This document shows positions 1-8,763 of a stretch of DNA of 64,000 bases, piece after piece (the stretch's first letter is position 1; each line of letters begins with the position of its first letter). The DNA is taken from NCBI GenBank assembly GCA_963699175.1, contig OY969418.1, positions 7,006,001-7,070,000 of the forward strand, read 5' to 3'. The translations under genes were made by a program, and so were the position numbers. Source of the DNA: JACPYM01 sp963699175 (GTDB lineage: Bacteria; Acidobacteriota; Blastocatellia; RBC074). The notes beneath the pieces are model-generated. The model saw only the letters and a program-made list of their open reading frames with translations, had not been told where the DNA came from and ran no database searches.

Positions 1-2093
1 TCGACAGCAGCGACATTAACGCCTACTTCTCGGTGGTGGGCGAGAACGCGCGGCCAACCTATGGGCACGTCGGCGTCGCCTTCGGCGGAAGCTTCGCCAA
101 CTTCGCAACGGGCGGGCGCAACACCTTCCGTCCGCAAGACCAGAACATCTACACCTTCGGCGACACGCTGACCTGGATCAAGGGCCGCCATTCGATCAAA
201 GGCGGCTTCGACATCGTTTACAACGCGGCGATTGACGGCTTCGCCAACAATCGCGGCAACCCGCGCGGGCTGCTCACCTACTCGACCGGTGGCGCGACAG
301 ACCGCTTCGCGCGCTTTCTGATCGGTCTGCCGCCGACGCAGGCGCAGTACAACGACCGCTTGCGCCCGCCGATGGACGTGTTCAACTGGGAACACGGCTA
401 CTTTGTGCAGGACGATTTCAAGATTCATCCGCGACTGACACTCTATCTGGGCCTGCGGTATGAGTTGGTCACGCCGTTCGTCGAACGCCACGATCTGCTG
501 GTCAACTTCGATCCTGATTTTCGTGCAGCGAACGGACGGCGCGGGCGCTTCGTTGTCCCGACACAGGCGACACTGGCCAACGTTGACGCGCGCATCATCA
601 ATTACGGCGTGGTGACGGCAGATCAGGCAGGCGTTGGGCGCGGTTTGGTCAAGACTGACACCAACAACCTGGCGCCGCGTTTGGGCGCGGCCTGGCGCTT
701 GACGGACAAGAGCGTGCTGCGTGGCGGCTGGGGTCTTTTCTTCCCGACCTCGGCGGCTCAGGGCATGCGCGACCCGCTGGCGACTAACGCTTTCAACCAG
801 GGACGCACTCGCACCAGCCCGGCGGCTACTCCGCTCGGCGGCTGGCCGGGCGGCATCAACCCGCATGGCGTCACGCCATTCAACAACGGTGCGCTGCGCG
901 TGCTAGGTTCGCAGCCATCAGCCAACGCCGTGCCGTTCAATCTACAACAACCGCGCATCGAGCAATTCAACGTTACCTTCGAGCGAGAACTGCCGTGGAA
1001 GCTGGCCTTCCGCGCTTCGTACCTGGGCACGCGATTGCACGGGTTGATTTCGGGTATTGACCTCAACTTGATACCACCGAGCAACACGCCCTTCGGCACG
1101 ACCACTGGCGACGGCGTGACGCCTTGCACGCCGGGCTCAGATTGCGACCTGTCGGCGGCGGATCTCGCGCGGCTGCCGTTCCCCGAACTGGGCACCTTTT
1201 TGTCCACCTATGGCAACACGGGGCGTGGCCGCTCGCACGCCATGCAATTCGAAGTCAATCGCCGTTTCTCGAACGGCTTCCAACTCAACGCCAGCTACAC
1301 TTTGCTCGACCAGAAATCGAGCGCGCCCGACACGGGCAATGCCAGCTTGGGCGGAACGGTCTACAACCAGTTCAATCCCGAAACGGACTTCGGTTCTGAG
1401 GCCTTCGTCTCGCGCCATCGCTTCGTGGCTTACGGCATTTGGGAAGTGCCTTACGGCAAAGGGCGGAAGTTCGGCGGGAGCGTGCCGGCGGTGGTGGACG
1501 CAATCGTTGGCGGTTGGCAAGCTTCGATGAATATGTTTGCCAAGAGCGGCTTCGGCTACACGCCTTATTACGATTGCGCCAACTGCGGCCCAGTCTTTCC
1601 GGGCAACGTGGCCAGCGACTCGATTGACGCGGTGGGCGGCTTTGGCGGCACGTCGTTCCGCCCCGTGGTAATCGGTGATCCGAACGTGCGTTCAGGCGAC
1701 CGCTTCTTCAACCCGGCTGCCTTCGGCCCGCCACCACTGGGCGCGGACTTGTTTGACAACCCGAACGTCGCCAAGCGCAACCTGCTCAAAGGGCCGGGCG
1801 CCTGGGGCGCGAATCTGGGGCTGGACAAATCCTTCCGCTTCGGCGAACGCGTCAGGCTGCGCCTGGGAGCGCAGTTCAACAACGTCTTCAATCACCCGTT
1901 GCGTCCGGCGAGCGGCGACCAAAGCTTCGGGCGGTTGGGCACAATCAGCCTGGCTGTGAACCCGACGACTAAACAAATTCAGATTGGCTCGATTGATCCC
2001 AATCCTGATTTCGGTCGCTTCTTCGACAGCTTCAATCAGGAGAACATTGACAACCGCCGCACGATTCGCATCACCTTGCGGCTGACCTTCTAA
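1..2093 (+). CDS. TonB-dependent receptor, Oar-like outer-membrane beta-barrel (5' truncated)
   Basis: The reading frame is open from the window edge (first full codon at base 3), so this is the C-terminal part, about 697 residues, of a larger protein. The many alternating aromatic strands (for example FNWEHGYFVQDDFKIHPRLTLYLGLRYELVTPF), the repeated barrel strands and the final phenylalanine in RITLRLTF followed by TAA fit a TonB-dependent outer-membrane barrel. The segment LTLYLGLRYELVTP and the closing part that mentions FNNVFNHP are typical of the large Oar-like carboxypeptidase-regulatory receptors abundant in Acidobacteriota. The plug and any N-terminal carboxypeptidase-like domain would lie upstream of the window. 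The substrate is unknown. An imperfect hairpin follows the stop. Class is fairly sure; the Oar sub-family is inference. Confidence 0.85.
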   Translation, partial: DSSDINAYFSVVGENARPTYGHVGVAFGGSFANFATGGRNTFRPQDQNIYTFGDTLTWIKGRHSIKGGFDIVYNAAIDGFANNRGNPRGLLTYSTGGATDRFARFLIGLPPTQAQYNDRLRPPMDVFNWEHGYFVQDDFKIHPRLTLYLGLRYELVTPFVERHDLLVNFDPDFRAANGRRGRFVVPTQATLANVDARIINYGVVTADQAGVGRGLVKTDTNNLAPRLGAAWRLTDKSVLRGGWGLFFPTSAAQGMRDPLATNAFNQGRTRTSPAATPLGGWPGGINPHGVTPFNNGALRVLGSQPSANAVPFNLQQPRIEQFNVTFERELPWKLAFRASYLGTRLHGLISGIDLNLIPPSNTPFGTTTGDGVTPCTPGSDCDLSAADLARLPFPELGTFLSTYGNTGRGRSHAMQFEVNRRFSNGFQLNASYTLLDQKSSAPDTGNASLGGTVYNQFNPETDFGSEAFVSRHRFVAYGIWEVPYGKGRKFGGSVPAVVDAIVGGWQASMNMFAKSGFGYTPYYDCANCGPVFPGNVASDSIDAVGGFGGTSFRPVVIGDPNVRSGDRFFNPAAFGPPPLGADLFDNPNVAKRNLLKGPGAWGANLGLDKSFRFGERVRLRLGAQFNNVFNHPLRPASGDQSFGRLGTISLAVNPTTKQIQIGSIDPNPDFGRFFDSFNQENIDNRRTIRITLRLTF

Positions 2094-2105
2094 ATTGATA
2101 GTTGA

Positions 2106-2150
2106 AAGCCGGGAGACAGAGGCTCAGTGCTGGGCGCTGTCTTCCGGCTT
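2106..2150 (+). terminator. Hairpin after the TonB receptor gene
   Basis: Arms 2106-2119 and 2137-2150 are complementary at 13 of 14 positions (AAGCCGGGAGACAG against CTGTCTTCCGGCTT), with a 17-base loop. The right arm is followed by a weakly T-rich stretch. It is a likely transcription terminator 12 bases after the stop codon. Confidence 0.5.
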
Positions 2151-2277
2151 CCGACTTTTGAGCGGTGTTGACTTGCTAACATGTCAACCAAGCTGAAGTC
2201 GTAGCCGCTCGCGCGGCTAAAGCGACTAAGGCCAAAGATTGACCAAACAATTGTCTTTATTCTGAAGAGGAACCCCT

Positions 2278-3627
2278 ATGTTTATTCGCTGCGCTTTGCT
2301 GGTTGTCTTGTTTGCCTCGTCGTTGTTTGTCGTATCAGCCTCTGACAATTGGCCCCAATTCCGTGGTCAGCAATCGCTCGGCGTCGCTGATCCGAAAGAC
2401 GAAGCCGCGCTGCCCGACAAATGGAGCGCGACCGAGAACGTTGCTTGGAAGTCAGAAATTCCCGGTACAGGCTGGTCGTCGCCGATTGTCTGGGGCGACA
2501 AAATTTTTCTGACTTCGGTCGTCAGTATGGGCGCGCTTGAACCGGTGAAGAAGGGCTTGTATTTCGGCGGCGAAAGGCCCATTCCAAAAGACGAGCATCG
2601 CTGGATGGTTTATGCCGTGGATTGGCGCACGGGCAAGATTGCCTGGGAGCGTGAAGTGTTCAAGGCCGTGCCGGGATTCTCGCGCCATTTGAAGAACAGC
2701 TTTGCGTCGGAGACTCCAGTGACCGATGGTCAGCGCGTCTATGCGTTGTTTGGCAATGTCGGCGTGTTCTGTTTTGATATCAACGGCAAACTGCTCTGGC
2801 AATATAAAATCGAAGCGAAGCCGACACGCTTTGGTTGGGGCACAGCGGCCTCGCCAGTCGTGTATAAAGACCGGCTCTACGTCCTGAATGACAACGATGA
2901 TGAGTCGTACTTGGTGGCGCTCGACAAGTTGACCGGCAAGCAGATCTGGCGCGTTGAGCGCGGCAAGGGGACGAATTGGGCAACGCCTTTTGTGTGGGAG
3001 AGTGGGCAGCGGACAGAGTTGATTGTCCCAGCGACCAAGCGCGTGATCTCGTATGACCTGGATGGCAAGGAACTCTGGTCGTTCGGTGGCATGTCTTCGA
3101 TTGCGATTCCGATGCCGTTTACAAAGTTTGGCCTGTTGTACGTCGCATCGGGCTACGTCGGCGATCAAGTGCGGCCAGTCTTTGCGATCAAACCGGGCGC
3201 GAGCGGCGACATTTCGTTGAAAGAGGGCGAGACGAGCAATCAATTCATCGCCTGGTATCATCGGCAAGCCGGGCCGTACAACCCATCGCCGATTATCTAT
3301 GGCGATTATTACTACACGCTGCTGGATCGCGGCTTTTTCACCGCGCACGACGCGCGCACAGGCAAGGAGATTTATGGCCGTCAGCGGATTGATGCCGATG
3401 CGCCAGTCGGCGCGTTCACGGCTTCGCCCTGGGCTTACAACGGCAAGATTTTCTGTTTGAGCGAAGACGGCGACACTTATGTGATTCAGGCTGGGGCGGA
3501 GTACAAAGTGCTGGCCAAAAATTCGCTAGATGAGTTGTGTATGGCGACGCCAGCGATTGTGCGTGACAGCTTAATTATTCGCACAGCATCGAAGCTCTAT
3601 CGCATCAGCAAGGGCGCGAAAAAGTGA
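2278..3627 (+). CDS. Secreted PQQ-type beta-propeller repeat protein
   Basis: 449 residues. The first 21 form a signal peptide (CALLVVLFASSLFVVSASDN), and the mature protein opens with WPQFRG, the usual start of PQQ-like propellers in Acidobacteriota and Planctomycetes. Propeller blades recur with W-type turns such as VYAVDWRTGKIAWE, VFCFDINGKLLWQYK, LVALDKLTGKQIWR and FTAHDARTGKEIYG, in the BamB/quinoprotein style. No catalytic quinoprotein residues or heme motif were seen, so it may be a binding or scaffold protein of the periplasm. GAGGAA lies about 9 bases before the ATG. It ends just before a long bidirectional hairpin shared with the convergent acyltransferase gene. The fold is secure; the function is not. 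Confidence 0.8.
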   Translation: MFIRCALLVVLFASSLFVVSASDNWPQFRGQQSLGVADPKDEAALPDKWSATENVAWKSEIPGTGWSSPIVWGDKIFLTSVVSMGALEPVKKGLYFGGERPIPKDEHRWMVYAVDWRTGKIAWEREVFKAVPGFSRHLKNSFASETPVTDGQRVYALFGNVGVFCFDINGKLLWQYKIEAKPTRFGWGTAASPVVYKDRLYVLNDNDDESYLVALDKLTGKQIWRVERGKGTNWATPFVWESGQRTELIVPATKRVISYDLDGKELWSFGGMSSIAIPMPFTKFGLLYVASGYVGDQVRPVFAIKPGASGDISLKEGETSNQFIAWYHRQAGPYNPSPIIYGDYYYTLLDRGFFTAHDARTGKEIYGRQRIDADAPVGAFTASPWAYNGKIFCLSEDGDTYVIQAGAEYKVLAKNSLDELCMATPAIVRDSLIIRTASKLYRISKGAKK

Positions 3628-3679
3628 AGAGGTAAAAGAGGAAGTTAAGCCCTAGCTCGTAGTTATTCTGCCCGCCTCA

Positions 3680-3748
3680 TTACGCCCTTCTTCGTTCTCT
3701 TGCAGCGGCAAGCGCCTTTCACCTGCAAGAGAACGAAGAAGGGCGTAA
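3680..3748. terminator. Bidirectional terminator: 26-bp perfect inverted repeat
   Basis: Arms 3680-3705 and 3723-3748 are perfectly complementary over 26 bases with a 17-base loop. The repeat sits between the convergent genes ending at 3627 (+) and 3752 (-). The arms are much longer than an average intrinsic terminator and there is no strong T-run, so it may double as a REP-like palindrome. Confidence 0.7.
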
Positions 3749-3751
3749 GTT

Positions 3752-5086
3752 CTATCCATTGGCTGGCTCGGTCAGATTGCCTGTCACATCGCCAGCCCGC
3801 CGAATGTCGTAAGCTGCAGCAGCGAAGGTTTGTAGATAGGCGAGCACCGCCAACGCCAGCGCCGCAAAGAGAATTAACGGCCCGCGCGCCGTCTCCGTCA
3901 GCCACACGGCGATGCCCAACAACACAAGCAGTAAACTTATTGTCCATTGGTACATCACAATGTGATTGCGCCAGCAGAAAACCGCCACGAAGCCTAACAC
4001 CGCCACCATTGTGCCCAACGGATGCGGCCACGCGAGCGATAGGGCAATCGAAAAGTAATAGCTCACGACCACGCCGCGCACGAATTTTTGGAGCGAGTAG
4101 TAGTCTTCGTAAAAGAAAGGAAAGAACGAGGCCAGCAGCGCAGTGCAGAGCCAGAAGTTGCGCTCGCCAATTGGCACCGCTGTCGCCTGCGTGAGCCAAT
4201 AATGCCAGAGCAGGATCAGCCAGATCGGCATCGAGTTGCGCAGCCATTTTTCCAGCCGACCAGGTTTGATGAACAAGAGATCAGCGGCCAAATAGCCGTA
4301 ATAACACAACGCTGGTAGCCAAATTCCCCAGTGCTGCGCGCCCCACGTGCCACGGCGCACGGCGACGAGAGTAGTGATGATAGCGGCCAGGAGCGGTGCC
4401 CATTCATAAGTGCGGATGTTGGACGGCGGTTGCGCGTACCATTTCTCGATCTGCTCGGCTTCACGCAGCGCAGGTCGTAGCGAACGATTGATACGCGCTG
4501 CTAGGCGCTGCATTATTTCGTGATGAAACTCTTTCTCGTGCGCGCGTACCGCACATTCGACTGCATCGAGTTCCAGTGGTTTGTGAAAGCGCACGACAAC
4601 TTTGGCGGGCTTTGGCAGCAATTTCCATTTGGGCCAAGCGCGCGAGGCGCCGCCGATGGTCACGGGCACAATTGCCGCGCCGGTTTCGAGGGCCAGCCGC
4701 GCCACGCCCGTGCGCAATTCGCCCATCGGCCCCTGTTCCGAACGCTGCCCTTCGGGAAAGATGCCGAGCGCATTGCCAGCCTTCAACACGCGCAAGGCCT
4801 GTTGAAACGCCGCCTCGCCTTTGCCCTTGCGCAAGTCTACCGGAAACGCACCTATCGCTTTGATGATCTGGCCCAGCACTGGAACTTTGAAAAGCGCGTC
4901 CCAGGCCATAAAACGAATTGGGCGGTTGACCGGTAGCATCACAAGCATCGGGTCGAGGTAAGACGGGTGATTGCCCGCGATGATGACCGCGCCCGTCAGC
5001 GGGACGTTCTCCACGCCGTGATATTCGACCGCAAAGAGTACCCGGAAAAACGGCAAGAACAGTTTTTTGACCAGTGAAAGTAGCAT
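3752..5086 (-). CDS. PlsC-type acyltransferase with C-terminal multi-spanning membrane domain
   Basis: 444 residues from the ATG at 5086. A GTG at 5158 would add 24 unconvincing residues. Residues about 1-220 are a 1-acylglycerol-3-phosphate acyltransferase (LPLAT/PlsC) domain with the HX4D motif in NHPSYLDP (H40, D45) and the substrate-binding motif FPEGQRS (110-116). Residues from about 230 to 440 contain several hydrophobic segments (WAPLLAAIITTLVAV, LWLPALCYYGYLAADLLF, WLILLWHYWL and others). Family members usually stop after about 240 residues, so this is a fusion with an unrecognised membrane domain. It probably acylates lysophosphatidate or a related lipid at the inner membrane. No clear ribosome-binding site precedes the chosen ATG. 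Confidence 0.8.
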   Translation of the reverse strand: MLLSLVKKLFLPFFRVLFAVEYHGVENVPLTGAVIIAGNHPSYLDPMLVMLPVNRPIRFMAWDALFKVPVLGQIIKAIGAFPVDLRKGKGEAAFQQALRVLKAGNALGIFPEGQRSEQGPMGELRTGVARLALETGAAIVPVTIGGASRAWPKWKLLPKPAKVVVRFHKPLELDAVECAVRAHEKEFHHEIMQRLAARINRSLRPALREAEQIEKWYAQPPSNIRTYEWAPLLAAIITTLVAVRRGTWGAQHWGIWLPALCYYGYLAADLLFIKPGRLEKWLRNSMPIWLILLWHYWLTQATAVPIGERNFWLCTALLASFFPFFYEDYYSLQKFVRGVVVSYYFSIALSLAWPHPLGTMVAVLGFVAVFCWRNHIVMYQWTISLLLVLLGIAVWLTETARGPLILFAALALAVLAYLQTFAAAAYDIRRAGDVTGNLTEPANG

Positions 5087-5224
5087 CGTTGTATGGTTAC
5101 GCAACAAACAGCCGGTTGGATTGAACCCCGTAGCAAAATCGGTGGCGCATCTTACCACAAGCGAGTGCGTCAGGCAGCCAGGCGACTGAGAGAGCAGTCA
5201 CTTGCCTGCTTGAATGTTTCCCAG

Positions 5225-5252
5225 TTGACAATCTAGCGGGAAGCTGTATAAT
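5225..5252 (+). promoter_or_regulatory. Consensus sigma-70 promoter of the MarR gene
   Basis: A perfect -35 box TTGACA (5225-5230) and a perfect -10 box TATAAT (5247-5252) are separated by 16 bases. The expected transcription start, about 7 bases downstream, is near 5259, only a few bases before the ATG at 5263. The mRNA would therefore be nearly leaderless. The position also excludes the upstream in-frame ATG at 5251, which overlaps the -10 box. Confidence 0.75.
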
Positions 5253-5262
5253 GTGCGGCGTG

Positions 5263-5700
5263 ATGACGAAACGAGTGAAAATTACACCGAGTGTGGCTGA
5301 GCAAGCGTTGATCCGGCTGATGCGCGTAGGCGACCGGCTCTGGCGTGAGTCGGATGAGCGGTTTGGCCAGTGGGGCATTACGGATAACCATTACAACGTG
5401 CTGCGCATCTTGAATGGCGTGGGCGAGCCGATTTCGCAAACCGAAATCGGGCGGCGCATGCTCTCAACGCGGGCGAACGTCACGAAGCTGGTGGACTCTT
5501 TGGAGCAGAAGGGCTACGTCAAACGCCTGTCGTGCGGCGACCGGCGAGTAAACTTGGTCGCTTTGACTGAGGCGGGTGTGCAATTTATCGAAGAGACGCT
5601 GAGCGCCGTTATCACTGCCGCCAACGAGACGATGAAGCCGTTGACGCGCGAGGAGCAGAAGATGCTCTTCCGCCTGCTCGGTAAACTGCTGGGTGAGTAA
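5263..5700 (+). CDS. MarR family transcriptional regulator
   Basis: 145 residues from the ATG at 5263. A winged helix-turn-helix is visible: the recognition region reads ISQTEIGRRMLSTRANVTKLVDSLEQKGYV, followed by the wing KRLSCGDRRVNLVALTEAG with the conserved DRR, then a C-terminal dimerisation helix. MarR proteins bind short palindromes as dimers and usually repress genes for drug or oxidant resistance. The gene is followed in the same direction by pirin, YceI and nitroreductase genes, which are plausible targets. The transcript is predicted to be almost leaderless because of the promoter position. One cysteine (in RLSCGDRR) in the wing could sense redox state, but this is speculation. Confidence 0.88.
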   Translation: MTKRVKITPSVAEQALIRLMRVGDRLWRESDERFGQWGITDNHYNVLRILNGVGEPISQTEIGRRMLSTRANVTKLVDSLEQKGYVKRLSCGDRRVNLVALTEAGVQFIEETLSAVITAANETMKPLTREEQKMLFRLLGKLLGE

Positions 5701-5754
5701 TTTTTTTGATCACTTTGTCAACTGGGCAACAATCTGCTAGTTAAAGGAGGGATT

Positions 5755-6450
5755 ATGCAAATCATCAGAGCGAACGAACGATTTCATTTGGAGAGCGACT
5801 GGCTTTCGGCCTACTGGCTGTTCAGCTTTGACCGCTACTACGATCCGAATAACCTGAACTTCGGGCCACTGCGCGTCTTCAACCACGATACGATTGCGGG
5901 TGGAGGAGGCTTCCCGACGCACCCACACCGCGAGATGGAGATTGTGACTTACGTGTTGCAGGGCGCGTTGGCGCACAAGGACAGCACGGGCGGGCGCGGT
6001 GAGATTGGCTCCGGCGAGGTGCAGCGGATGACGGCGGGCACTGGCATTGCGCACTCGGAACTGAATGCGTCCGAGTCTGAGGCGGTGAAACTGCTGCAAA
6101 TTTGGTTGCATCCGGCCACGCCCGGCTTAACGCCCGGTTACGAGCAAAAGCAGTTCACCAATGAACAGCGCACGGGCAAGCTGCTGCCCATCGTGTCCGG
6201 GCAAGATCAACCGGGCACGCTGAAGATTCATCAGGACGCAACGTTTTATGTGGCGCGGTTGAATGCCGAAGATAGTGTGTCGCACGAATTGAAAGCGAGC
6301 CGCCGTGCTTTCTTGTACGTAATCGAAGGTGCGCTGGAATACAATGGCGAACAATTGGCGACCGGCGATCAAGCGCGCATCGTGGCGGGTGAGCCGATCA
6401 AGCTGACAGCCACACAGACGAGCGAGATTATCTTGATTGACTTGCCATAA
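5755..6450 (+). CDS. Pirin family protein (bicupin)
   Basis: 231 residues, preceded by a very strong ribosome-binding site (AAAGGAGG, 7 bases before the ATG). The N-terminal cupin has the pirin metal-binding pattern GGFPTHPHREMEIVTYVLQGALAHKDSTG, with the His-X-His pair and a later Glu. The second part, from about residue 130, is the C-terminal cupin (ERTGKLLPIVSG to the end). Pirins of this YhaK/YhhW-like type bind iron or another metal; some cleave quercetin in vitro and others act as redox-sensitive co-regulators. Location downstream of a MarR regulator and upstream of YceI and nitroreductase genes supports a stress role. The substrate is unknown. Confidence 0.88.
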   Translation: MQIIRANERFHLESDWLSAYWLFSFDRYYDPNNLNFGPLRVFNHDTIAGGGGFPTHPHREMEIVTYVLQGALAHKDSTGGRGEIGSGEVQRMTAGTGIAHSELNASESEAVKLLQIWLHPATPGLTPGYEQKQFTNEQRTGKLLPIVSGQDQPGTLKIHQDATFYVARLNAEDSVSHELKASRRAFLYVIEGALEYNGEQLATGDQARIVAGEPIKLTATQTSEIILIDLP

Positions 6451-6548
6451 CGGCAGTCGCCGCCGCAAACGCCTTGAAACATCGTTTGCGGCGGCCTGTT
6501 TTACCCTTACACCTGAAAATCAACCCTATTATCTTACGGAGGACACTC

Positions 6549-7205
6549 ATGGATTTGCGGAGGAAGAGTTTTGTGCTAGCGGCTGTGCTGGCTTTGCTGG
6601 CGTTGACAATGACGAGCCGTATGCCTGCGCACGGCAGCAGTGCAATCAGACCGATTGCGATAAATGTTCAAGACGCTGCGACAGCAGTTTATCAACTCGA
6701 TCCGGCGCATTCGACGATTGGCTTTGCAGTGCGCCATTTGATGATTAACAACGTCACCGGACGCTTCAAAGACTTCAGCGGCAAGATCAATTATGACGCC
6801 GCCGATATTACGCGTTCTTCCGTGGACTTCACGGCAAAGGTGACGAGCGTGGATACCGGGGTGGTGCCGCGCGATAATCACCTGCGCACCCCCGATTTTT
6901 TTGACGTGCAGCAGTATCCCGAAATGAGTTTCAAGAGCACGAAGGTCGAACGCAAAGGCAAGGAGGCTTACGTCGCGCACGGCACCTTCACTTTGCACGG
7001 CGTGAGCAAGGAGATTGCAATCCCGTTCAAACTGTTCGGCCCGATCAAAGATCCGCAGGGCAAACAGCGTTTGGGCATCGAGGCTGGTTTGACAATCAAC
7101 CGGCAGGATTACGGCGTCAAATATAACAGCGTAGTGGACGGCGTTGGGTTGGCTGTAGGCAACGATGTGCAGATCACATTGCTACTAGAAGCGATCAAAC
7201 AATAA
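6549..7205 (+). CDS. YceI family periplasmic protein
   Basis: 218 residues starting at the ATG at 6549, which has GGAGGA 9 bases upstream. A longer reading from 6474 lacks this site. An N-terminal hydrophobic signal sequence (SFVLAAVLALLALTMTSRM) precedes the lipocalin-like YceI domain: VYQLDPAHSTIGFAVRHL, then the typical VTGRFKDFSGKI and LRTPDFFDVQQYPEMSFKST, ending with DVQITLLLEA. YceI proteins bind isoprenoid quinones or long amphiphiles in a beta-barrel pocket and are induced by base or stress. It lies 98 bases after pirin and 85 bases before the nitroreductase start. Confidence 0.92.
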   Translation: MDLRRKSFVLAAVLALLALTMTSRMPAHGSSAIRPIAINVQDAATAVYQLDPAHSTIGFAVRHLMINNVTGRFKDFSGKINYDAADITRSSVDFTAKVTSVDTGVVPRDNHLRTPDFFDVQQYPEMSFKSTKVERKGKEAYVAHGTFTLHGVSKEIAIPFKLFGPIKDPQGKQRLGIEAGLTINRQDYGVKYNSVVDGVGLAVGNDVQITLLLEAIKQ

Positions 7206-7290
7206 CTTGGGCAGTAACGTTGGCCACGCCAAAACAAAGCAGCCGCATTTATTGCAGGCTCGAACAGTGAAAGCAGGAGAAGGAGCAATA

Positions 7291-7917
7291 ATGAACGCAC
7301 TCGAAGCAATCAAACAACGCACGTCGGCGAATCATTTCGATCAGAACGCGACATTGTCGGAAGACGAGATCAAAGAGTTGATCAGTTACGCGATTGAAGC
7401 GCCATCGTCCTATAACATTCAACATTGGCGCTTCGTTGCCGTAACTCGACCAGAGGACAAGGCGCGCTTGAAAGCTGTGGCAATGAATCAGCAGAAGATA
7501 GCTGACGCGGCAGTGACGTTTATTGTGCTGGGCGATCTGCGTGGTTACGAGAAATTGCCGATCATCCTGCAACGCACAATCGAGGCGGGGCTAACCAACG
7601 AACAGGCAGCGGAGCGTGGGCGCAAGTCGGCGACCAATGCCTACAGCAACGACGAACGCTTCGCGCGCGATGAGGCGATTCGCGGGGCGTCGTTGGCGGC
7701 GATGAACTTGATGTTGGCAGCGACGGCGAAGGGGTTGGCGAGCGGCCCGATGATCGGCTTTGACCCGGCAGGTGTGAAGCGCGAGTTCAACATTTCAGAT
7801 CGTTACGTGCCGGTGATGTTGATTGCTGTGGGGCCGGGGGCGCCGGGCAACTCGCCACGCAAACCGCGCTTGACGGCGGATGAAGTGCTGGCATTTAACG
7901 AAGGACGCGAGTTTTAA
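7291..7917 (+). CDS. Nitroreductase family FMN-dependent oxidoreductase
   Basis: 208 residues from the ATG at 7291 (ribosome-binding site GGAGAAGGAG). The start MNALEAIKQRTSANHFDQ and the pattern APSSYNIQHWRFVAVT are the FMN-phosphate-binding N-terminus of the nitroreductase fold, in which the usual PSxxNxQPW is slightly changed (SYNIQHW). GASLAAMNLMLAATAKGLASGPMIGFD is the dimer-interface helix. Family members use NAD(P)H to reduce nitroaromatics, quinones or flavins. It is the last gene of the MarR-pirin-YceI-nitroreductase run and probably acts in the cytoplasm on electrophilic or quinone substrates. Confidence 0.88.
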   Translation: MNALEAIKQRTSANHFDQNATLSEDEIKELISYAIEAPSSYNIQHWRFVAVTRPEDKARLKAVAMNQQKIADAAVTFIVLGDLRGYEKLPIILQRTIEAGLTNEQAAERGRKSATNAYSNDERFARDEAIRGASLAAMNLMLAATAKGLASGPMIGFDPAGVKREFNISDRYVPVMLIAVGPGAPGNSPRKPRLTADEVLAFNEGREF

Positions 7918-8176
7918 CGGGCTGTCAATCAGGGAATGGATAGAGGGTCAGAGCATGTAAATGTGCGTAACCATTCTTTCCGGTCGTCGTATCTGTGTTT
8001 TGCCAGTTGGTCTGACAAATTTGATAGGGGGAACCGACTTGCCAGCGCGCAGTCATTCCGCTAAACTCCGCGACTTTGCTAGGCCCAGGCTTAATCTTGC
8101 AAGGGCTTCCGGCAAAGTTCGTTCGTACATCCGAGCATTTCATTTAATTTTCTGTTTTTCATCATAGGAGAAGTTG

Positions 8177-8581
8177 ATGTTTGTAGTTCGATCATTGGTT
8201 TTAGTTTGTGTATTAGCAGTGCTGGCCTTCGGTCAGACGGGCGCGCGTCCAGAGCAGCCCAAATCGCAGGTAAATTACGCGCAGGTTGAGGCAGCCGCGT
8301 TGGTCAATCGCCCAGCGGATTTCCAGGGGCGGCGTGTGACACTGACAGCAGAGGTGATTTCAATCAATGCGCAGCAGCGGGCGCTCGATCTTTACGACGC
8401 GCAGAGCCGCGCTACCATCAGCGTTTCGCTGGCCGAACTGCCAAAAGCGCAGCGCCGCCAGTTGGTCGCCGAGCCGGTGCGGTACGTGGCTGTCTTCGGA
8501 TTGGTTGAAGTGCAAAATGGCCGTGCTGTCTTGAAAGCCGAGCAGATGATGCCAGTGGAGCTTACGCTGGCTGAAAGGTAA
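8177..8581 (+). CDS. Small exported protein of unknown function
   Basis: 134 residues from the ATG at 8177 (a TTG sits just before it). AGGAG lies 8 bases upstream. The N-terminus is a signal peptide (VRSLVLVCVLAVLAFGQTGA). The mature part, about 110 residues, is predicted to be mainly beta-strand: VNRPADFQGRRVTLTAEV, ALDLYDAQSRATISVSL, YVAVFGLVEVQNGRAVLKAEQMM. This pattern resembles an OB-fold of the kind found in periplasmic nucleic-acid- or ligand-binding proteins, but that is inference. I do not recognise the family. It ends before a good terminator and stands alone between the nitroreductase and peptidase genes. Confidence 0.7.
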   Translation: MFVVRSLVLVCVLAVLAFGQTGARPEQPKSQVNYAQVEAAALVNRPADFQGRRVTLTAEVISINAQQRALDLYDAQSRATISVSLAELPKAQRRQLVAEPVRYVAVFGLVEVQNGRAVLKAEQMMPVELTLAER

Positions 8582-8609
8582 TTCGACTAAAAAATCGCGC
8601 AACTGAAAG

Positions 8610-8663
8610 AGCCGCGGCTTCGTCAATGGCTTTGGTAAAGGCCAATTAGAAGCTGCGGCTTTT
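8610..8663 (+). terminator. Terminator after the small exported protein
   Basis: Arms 8610-8621 (AGCCGCGGCTTC) and 8649-8660 (GAAGCTGCGGCT) pair with one G-T exception. They are followed by TTT and precede the M28 peptidase leader. Confidence 0.6.
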
Positions 8664-8763
8664 GCTATTTGGCGTGGCTTTACGCTAAGGTGGGGCCGCT
8701 TTACCGCAATCAAAAGACAATCCAACGCACTCAATTCGCCAATTTTATCTGGAGGACGAAGTT

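Noticed and set aside
2452..3348. Minus-strand frame of 298 codons over the PQQ propeller gene
   Set aside because: The plus-strand gene has signal peptide and blades; the minus frame has no recognisable domain.
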